Part shown: one piece after another, positions 57,498-64,000 of the stretch
Numbering within the stretch: position 1 is the first letter of the stretch
How the letters are laid out: each line of letters starts with the position of its first letter
Notes under the pieces: generated by a model
Databases searched by the model: none
What the model was told of the DNA's origin: nothing
What the model saw: the letters and a program-made list of their open reading frames with translations, nothing else
Made by a program: the position numbers and the translations under genes
Assembly (NCBI GenBank): GCA_013350335.1
Contig: CM023539.1
Span: 69,522,781-69,586,780, forward strand
Length of the DNA: 64,000 nt
Source of the DNA: Chimonanthus salicifolius
Lineage: Eukaryota > Streptophyta > Magnoliopsida > Laurales > Calycanthaceae
Reading direction: 5' to 3'

Positions 57498-58540
57498 AAC
57501 TAGCGAAATTCAAAGGAAAAAAATAGAGGGGGAACACTAGAAACATTCAATACGCCGGTCAAGAGCTAAGAACCACTCACTTGCCATGTTCAAGGCGCTG
57601 AGCTTCAAGCTCACTCATACATTGGAATTGGACAGTACATCGGTCCCACCTGAGTCTTAACTGTCAACCCTGCCATCTGACCTAAATAATCCCTTAACAA
57701 AGCCACAAACACCTTTAACTATAACACTGGACTCGCAGGAGTCCTACAACAGACATACAACCACTAGCTCAGCCCTCAGGCACTCCCCGTAATCCAAAGC
57801 ACCAAATAGGCCTATTTAATAACTCAAACATACCAAGGCCATCTACCCCTCATGGAATTTCATCAGCCATCTACAGAGTTAGCCGGCCGAACTCACTCGG
57901 TAGACGCCCATAAATTTCCAATGAGTCTATCTTCAACTATATGGTCACAAGCGAGGCCCACACACAATGGCCTCGTACTCTAAACACGAGCCTCCTACGA
58001 ACCTAGGAGGCAGACCCACAATACAGTTTTTTCCCATCAACACTGGACCCTCAAACGATCTCACTTCAATCACAGTTTGAAGCCCCCTTGACTCCACCAC
58101 GGTACTCAAGCCACCTTGAAAGGAAAAGAAAAAAAAAAATCACCAACGTGCCTCAAAGGTGAGGACTCCTCCTAATGTGGGTCCCACCGAGGAACACCTC
58201 TAATTACTTTAGAGAGTAAGACCAACATGATTCCAAACCTAGAGATCTGTATCCCACAGCTCCTATGACCACGCCACGGTGCTCCACCCACTCAAACGAG
58301 TGATCTATCTCACATTTGACTCACCCACGAATCAAATACTGGAAAATCTCATAGAGCGAGAACTCGCTACAAGTCACGTCTCAAGTATGCTAACTGAAAG
58401 ATAACGCACCAAGCACACCACACAAACCTAGGGTGCCTACGCAACTCCCCATAACCAGGTTCAATCTACCCTATCATATAGGGGGTGAACTTAATCTCTA
58501 GTTATCATCACATCCATCTCTGTCCCATGCACAGTCCGAG
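57498..58540 (-). mobile_element. Element B3 5' leader
   Basis: Same content as 36955-37997, ending CACAGTCCGAG at 58540 and switching to plus-strand A3' protease. The stem-loop at 57990-58011 keeps its stem and has a C in place of T in the loop. Confidence 0.8.
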
Positions 58541-61500
58541 CATTCATATCTGCTACGGGCACATTAGTACACAACCTGTCCACATCACTTACCATTGTAT
58601 CCCCCGTCGGAGACACATCTTTGGGACTCATCTGCACTGGATTAAACACTGAACTCGCTGGATTCCGATTCGAGTTCAACTATTTAGTAATCGATATGGC
58701 TGAGTACGATGTTATATTTGGTATGGACTGGTTGGCTACATATCAGGCCCATATTGATTGCCATCTTCGTAGGGTGATATTTTGGTCATCTGAGGGAAAG
58801 CGGTATATAGTGCCCGCTGATAGACAAGGTATTCCTAGAAGACTGTAGGAAGAATTGAACCACCTTGTCTTGAACAGCATGAAGTTAGACACGGCACCAG
58901 GGGCTGAACTTCCGGCAGTAGTAGTAGAGTTTGCCGAGGTATTTCCAACAGAGCTCCCTAGTTTGCCACCCAAGAGGGAGATAAACTTTGACATCAAGTT
59001 ATATCCCGGCACTGCTCCAGTATCGTTACCACATTACCGGATGGTACCAGCTGAGATGACTGAGTTGAAGAAGCAGATTGACGAACTGCTCAGATTGGGT
59101 TTTATTCGGAACAGCACATCAGCATGGGGAGCCCCAGTATTATTTGTGAAAAAGAAAGATGGTACCCAGCGGATGTGTGTGGATTACAGGAAATTGAACC
59201 AATTGACTGTCAGGAATAAGTATCCCCTACCCAGGATTGATAATCTATTTGATCAACTTAGGGGTTCCTCTCACTTCTCCAAGATTGATCTGATGTCCGG
59301 ATATCATCAAATCCGGGTCAAAAAGGAGGACATAGAGAAGACAGCCTTCAGGACACGGTATGGCTTATATGAGTATGTGGTCATGCCATTTGGACTTACT
59401 AATGCACCGGCTGTGTTCATGGACTTGATGAATAGGATATTCCGTCCTTACTTGGACCAATTTGTGATCGTATTTATTAACGACATCCTGATCTATTCCA
59501 AAAGTTAGGAGGAACATGCCGAACACCTGCGGATAGTCCTGGACATCTTGAGGAAGAATAAATTATATGCCAAAGCAAATAAGTGTGAATTTTGGCTATC
59601 CAAGGTCAACTTCTTGGGGCATGTCATATCGGAGGAAGGTATAGCCGTGGACCCGGCTAAGGTAGTGGCAGTGAAGGAGTGGAAAGTGCCGACAAATGTG
59701 ACCGAGATCCGCAGTTTTCTGGGACTGGCCGGTTACTACAGGAAATTCATCATGGACTTCTCCAAGATTGCAGCTCCACTTACCCGACTCACTCAGAAAG
59801 GAGTCAAATTTGAGTGGTCGGATCTGTGCAACCAGAGATTTGAGGCGCTGAAGGAGAAGCTTACAACTAATCCTATTCTGATTTTACCGGAAAGAGGCAG
59901 AAATTATGAGGTGTACTGTGATGCCTCAGGAGAGGGACTGGGGTGTACACTCAGTCAAGGTAATCGGGCAGTAGCGTATGGATCAAGGCACCTGAAAATC
60001 CATGAAAGCCACTATCCCACTCATGATCTGGAGCTAGCAGCAGTGGTCTTCGCTCTCAAAAGCTGGAGACACTACCTGTATGGTGAGAAATTTGAGGTGT
60101 TTTCCGACCACAAAAGTCTGAAATATTTATTTGATCAGAAGGAACTCAACATGAGACAACGCTGATGGATGGAATATCTGGCAGATTATGACTTTGCACT
60201 CCGATATCATCCCTGCAAGGCGAATAAGGTGGCGGATGCTCTCAGCCGCATGTCACATGCGACAGTAGCTAGCTTGATCAGGACAGAATGGGAGGTATTG
60301 AATACCATCAGAGAGTTCAAATTATACCTCAATAATCACGGGACCATATATAATCTGATCATACGATCTAACATGGTCTCCGAGATTGAACGGGAACAAG
60401 GGACAGATCCAGAGGTGGAGGAGATATGGGCTAAGATGTCTACCGGTGAGGTTGTACCAGAGTGGGAACTACGACCAGGATAGGGTCTTGTGTTCTGAGG
60501 CAGAACATACGTGCCTAAGAGCTGCAGAAGAGAGTTGTTGATTGAAGCACACCAAACCAAGCTCTCTATCCATCCGGGCAACACCAAGATGTATCATCAT
60601 CTTAAGAGGCACTATTGGTGGCGGGGACTCAAGAGAGATGTGGCGGATTTTGTTACCCGTTACCTAACTTGCCAGTAGGTTAAGGCGGAACATCAGAAAC
60701 CACCGGGTTTACTCGCACCCTCACCAGTGCCAGAGTGGAAATGGGAGCATATATCTATGGATTTCGTATCAGGGTTGCCAAGGTCATCAAAGGGCAACGA
60801 TGCGATATAGGTCGTAGTGGACCGATTGACTAAATCTGCGCATTTCCTTCCCATCAAGATGACAGATTCATCGGAGACATTGGGTCGACGATACATCCAG
60901 GATATCATCAGACTACATGGTATTCCCCGAACTATTGTGTCCAACAGAGATGGCCGATTCACCGGCAGAGTATGGTAAGGCATGCAGTCGGCTATGGGGA
61001 CCGACATATTGACTAGCACAGCATTTCATCCACAGACTGATGGACAATCGGAGAGGACGATACAGACACTGGAGGATATGCTGAGAGCATGCATGCTAGA
61101 CTTCAAGGGTGGATGGGAGGATCATTTACCACTGGTGGAGTTTTCTTACAATAACAGTTACCAGGCAAGCCTCCAGATGGCTCCATTTGAGGCCTTATAT
61201 GGTAGGCCATGTAGATCGCCAGTGTGTTGGACAGAGGCCGGTGAGCCTGCTCTGATTGGACCGGAGTTGGTTGCAGAGACCAGGGCGCAGATCAAATTGA
61301 TAAGGCAACATCTACTCACTGCACAGAGCCATCAGAAGAGTTACGCCGACAAGAGGAAAAGTTCTTATAATTTGAGTTGGGAGACTTGGTGTTCTTAAAA
61401 GTCTCACCACGGAAGGGACACATGAGATTCGGGAAGAAGGGGAAACTGTCGCCTAGATTTATGGGACCGTTTCCAATCCTGAAGAGGGTGTTGGGGGGGG

Positions 61501-61850
61501 GGGGGTAGCTTATCAGTTGGCGCTCCCTCCGCAGTTATCATCATTACATGATGTATTCCATGTGTCCATGTTGAGGAAGTACAACCATGATCCTTCACAT
61601 ATCCTGATTGTACAAGACGTCGATGTGCAAAGCGACGTGACGTAGGTGGAGAAGCCGATCAGGGTGATCGGGAGAGAACAAAGAGTGCTGCGAAACCGCG
61701 TTATACAGTTGGTCAAGGTGGTATGGGAACGTCATGGCAATGAGGAAGCCACCTGGGAACTTGAGTCAGAAATGAGAACCTCTCATCCAGAACTCTTTGT
61801 ATGAGATGTTTTGAACCTCTACTTCGTTCGAATTTTCGGGACGAAAATTT
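58541..61850 (+). pseudogene. Element A3': second copy of A3 pol
   Basis: Same domains as A3: protease end from 58541, reverse transcriptase 58990-59540, RNase H to about 60270, integrase about 60530-61320, chromodomain-like tail to about 61800. It shares with A3 the TGA at 60163, TAG at 60481, TAG at 60676 and the integrase D to N change (60943-60945). Private damage: TAG at 58846 and 59506 (CAG in A3), TAG at 60808 (TGG in A3), TAA at 60976 (CAG in A3), and the polymerase motif FIDDIL changed to FINDIL (AAC at 59479-59481). The G run near 61493-61506 is longer than in A3. It ends HPELFV then TGA near 61800, an end that a small deletion removes from A3. Confidence 0.93.
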
Positions 61851-61866
61851 CAAAAGAGGATTGTAT
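61851..61866 (+). promoter_or_regulatory. A3' polypurine tract
   Basis: AAAAGAGGA and TTGTAT lie directly before the LTR at 61867; the preceding inverted repeat reads ATTTTCG-GGA-CGAAAAT. Confidence 0.8.
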
Positions 61867-64000
61867 TGTAATGGCCCGGAAATTGTAAATCAATGAATAT
61901 GTGAATATTATTTATTTTAAGGATGAAAATTGGGAAATTGATGGAATAAATGGTAAATGGGCCAAAACTTGGACAAAGGCCCAAGTATGGCCCAATAGAC
62001 CATGGATTGGATTTTAAAATCATTTAAGTGGTCAATGATGGCCAATTGGTCCAAGGGTGGTCAAATTGGGCCCAATACCCACTTGGGACCCAATGGATTA
62101 AGATAATGTAAGCCCTAAGATAAATGGGTAAGGATGAATGTAATTGGGCCATGGCCCCAATGATGACCCAATTGGTTGGAGTGGCTTAATGAAATTTAAA
62201 TCACCTAAGTTAATTTGGATTAGGCTAAGGTGGTGTGACCAAATGGGACCAACCTCCACCTCACCAAGTGAGGTGGCGTGTGGACCAAGAGTTGGTGGGG
62301 CCGGCCACCATGGTTGACTTGGTCAACCATGGGTGGATACATAGAGGGAAGTTAAGAAATGGAATTAAATCAGGTGGGGATTAATTAAACTAAGGTAATC
62401 AGTTAATTTATTAAATGATTAAAATAATCAAATGAGATGGTCAAATGGTCAAATAAAAGACCAAAAGCCATCTCATTTTTAAACACAAAGAAAAAAAAAA
62501 CGTTGGGTGGTGGTTATCCCAACCACCACCATAAAGTAAGAAAAAAATCCCATTTGGTTGGTGGGGGAATTAAAGGCACCAACGGAGATTAATCTTATCT
62601 CTTTCCTTTTCATCTCCTTTACTCTCATTTCACTCTCCTCATCTTTCACACTCTCCTAGCCGTCCCTCATACCCAAGGTAGAGAAGAAGAAAAAAATTAA
62701 GGAAAATCACTCAAAGATCAAGGTCTATTATCTCCCCTTTCATCATCTTTCCCTTTCCCTCTCTCAAACGAACCCTATCATGGCCGATCCTAAGATTGGA
62801 GGTTGTCACCATTGATCAAGCATCTTGGCCTACAAAAGATTAAAAGGAAGGAGGAAGGAGGCTAAGGAAGCCGACGGGAGTGGCGGAAGTCGGAGGTGAC
62901 GACGGATTGTGAGTATTTCTTAAACAAGAAATTTTGGATTTTTAGGGTTTAAGATTTGGGATTTATTTTGTGAATTTAATAGTGTCAAATGATTTTATGC
63001 CTTGGATCAAAAATCTATCAAATGGAAGGAAAGGAAAGTGGGCAAAACCCTAATGGAAAAAAATTAGGGTTAAGAAAAAATAAAAGGGATTAAGGACATT
63101 ATATGGTTAATGTGATTAAGCATGGATGTATATACATTTTTTTTGGAGTCAAAGGCCATATGGCCGAACCCCATGGTGAGTGATGTATGATTTTTTTTAG
63201 GGTTTTGAAAAATGGAAGCCATGGAGGATGACTTAGGGTTTTAAGATTTTAATAATAAAAATGGGGATAATTTTAAAGGGGTTTTATGAGAAAAATCATG
63301 GGAAATATTGATGATTCTTAATGGCTTAAAAGGCATGGATGGAATGAACCTTGGTTCGGCCATGGTGTATGGCCGAACCCTATGGTGATGTAATGGTGGT
63401 TATTAAATGGGTTTAAAGGATAGAAAAGATGGATTAATGTGTTAATGAGTTTAGGGTTTTAAATGAATAAATGTAGTGATTTTGAAAGGGGTAGAAATAA
63501 TGATTTAAAAAAATAAAACCATGGAGAGGTTTTTGGTGGATCTAAAAGTATTTGGATCATGAAGACAATAAGGAAATATTGGTGGCTTGAATGAACCTTA
63601 AATATAATTAAGGTTGATCAAATGTAATGATCCAAATGGGGTTAAGAGTAATGGTTTAAAAGTGTGATTTAAACCACCTCAAGGAAGGATTTATTTTGGA
63701 TCTAAATGATGTAAATAGACCCAAGAAAAAAATGGGAAAAGGACACCATGGGTTCGGCCATGGTGTATGGCCGAACCCATGGCCCATTTATGAGCCTTTT
63801 GATGGGTTAGATTGGAGTATGAATATGTTTAAATTGATTGGGATTAGGTTAAGTTAAGGACTTATCTTTAATGAGTTCATGTTATGGTTGATAGGTCACT
63901 AATAGATCTAAGTTATGGATCAATTTTGGACTTAATCATGCATGGATAAATGAGTGATTAATCATGGAAAAGAGGTAGTGGCAAAACCGTAATTAATGGC
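61867..64000 (+). mobile_element. Element A3' 3' LTR, cut by the window end
   Basis: Matches 41307-43458 with scattered differences. The hairpin near 63155 has lost its left arm (GGCCATATGGCCGAACC remains), while those at 63355-63380 and 63752-63778 are kept. Nothing else is recognised before the window ends. Confidence 0.9.

Larger units (their letters stand above)
52608..64000. repeat. Duplicated block, copy 2
   Basis: Partner of 32072-43458. Copy 2 continues to the left into the complete solo A LTR, which copy 1 loses at the gap, and leaves the window on the right. Shared features include the B/A3 head-to-head junction, the solo LTR insertion and several A3 stops. Copy 2 has private G:C to A:T changes in pol. 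Confidence 0.93.

Overview
The window is plant nuclear DNA made almost entirely of nested, decayed Ty3/gypsy LTR retrotransposons plus two long degenerate arrays of the plant telomere motif (CCCTAAA on the + strand). The plant assignment rests on three things: the telomere motif, primer-binding sites complementary to plant initiator tRNA-Met (TGGTATCAGAGC), and polyproteins with a chromodomain-like C-terminus typical of chromoviruses, most like the Tekay/Del lineage (lineage inferred from remembered family features, not from a search). I see no host gene, rRNA, tRNA or CRISPR. Two runs of exactly 100 N (31972-32071, 47677-47776) are scaffold gaps. The species cannot be named from this sequence.

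Two related element families fill the window. Family A has LTRs of about 3.2-4.0 kb, TGTAACGCCC at one end and GGGCGTTACA-like at the other, and its LTRs are packed with several classes of hairpin-forming repeat. Family B has LTRs estimated at about 2.7 kb, ends TGTAACGCCCC / GGGTCATTACA, a pol gene but no recognisable gag, and the same reverse-transcriptase frameshift in all three copies. A related longer LTR (B') occurs as a solo LTR.

Layout, left to right. 1-258: end of an LTR. 259-7291: internally deleted family-A element A1 (minus). 7292-29110: family-B element B1 (minus), its 3' LTR cut by A1, its primer-binding site split by a 9.8-kb family-A element A2 (13130-22905, TSD GCTCT/ACTCT), and its 5' LTR split by a 3.76-kb solo B' LTR (24045-27803, perfect TSD CATAC). 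29111-31971: telomere-like array. After the gap, 32072-44754: tail of a solo A LTR, family-B copy B2 (minus), then a head-to-head junction into a gag-less family-A pol (A3, plus) with its 3' LTR. 44755-46413: second telomere-like array. 46414-48964: two LTR fragments around the second gap. 48965-64000: B LTR carrying a complete solo A LTR (49762-53401, TSD GTCTA/GTCTG), then B3 and A3', a second copy of 32072-43458 lying about 20.54 kb downstream.

No polyprotein is intact: all carry stops, frameshifts, deletions or lost catalytic residues. The parts most worth a second look are the hairpin modules of the family-A LTRs, some of which show paired changes in both stem arms; the head-to-head B/A3 chimera inside a telomere-like array; the propagation of a gag-less, frameshifted family B; and the 11.4-kb duplication bounded by assembly gaps, which may be a real duplication or two haplotypes placed in series.
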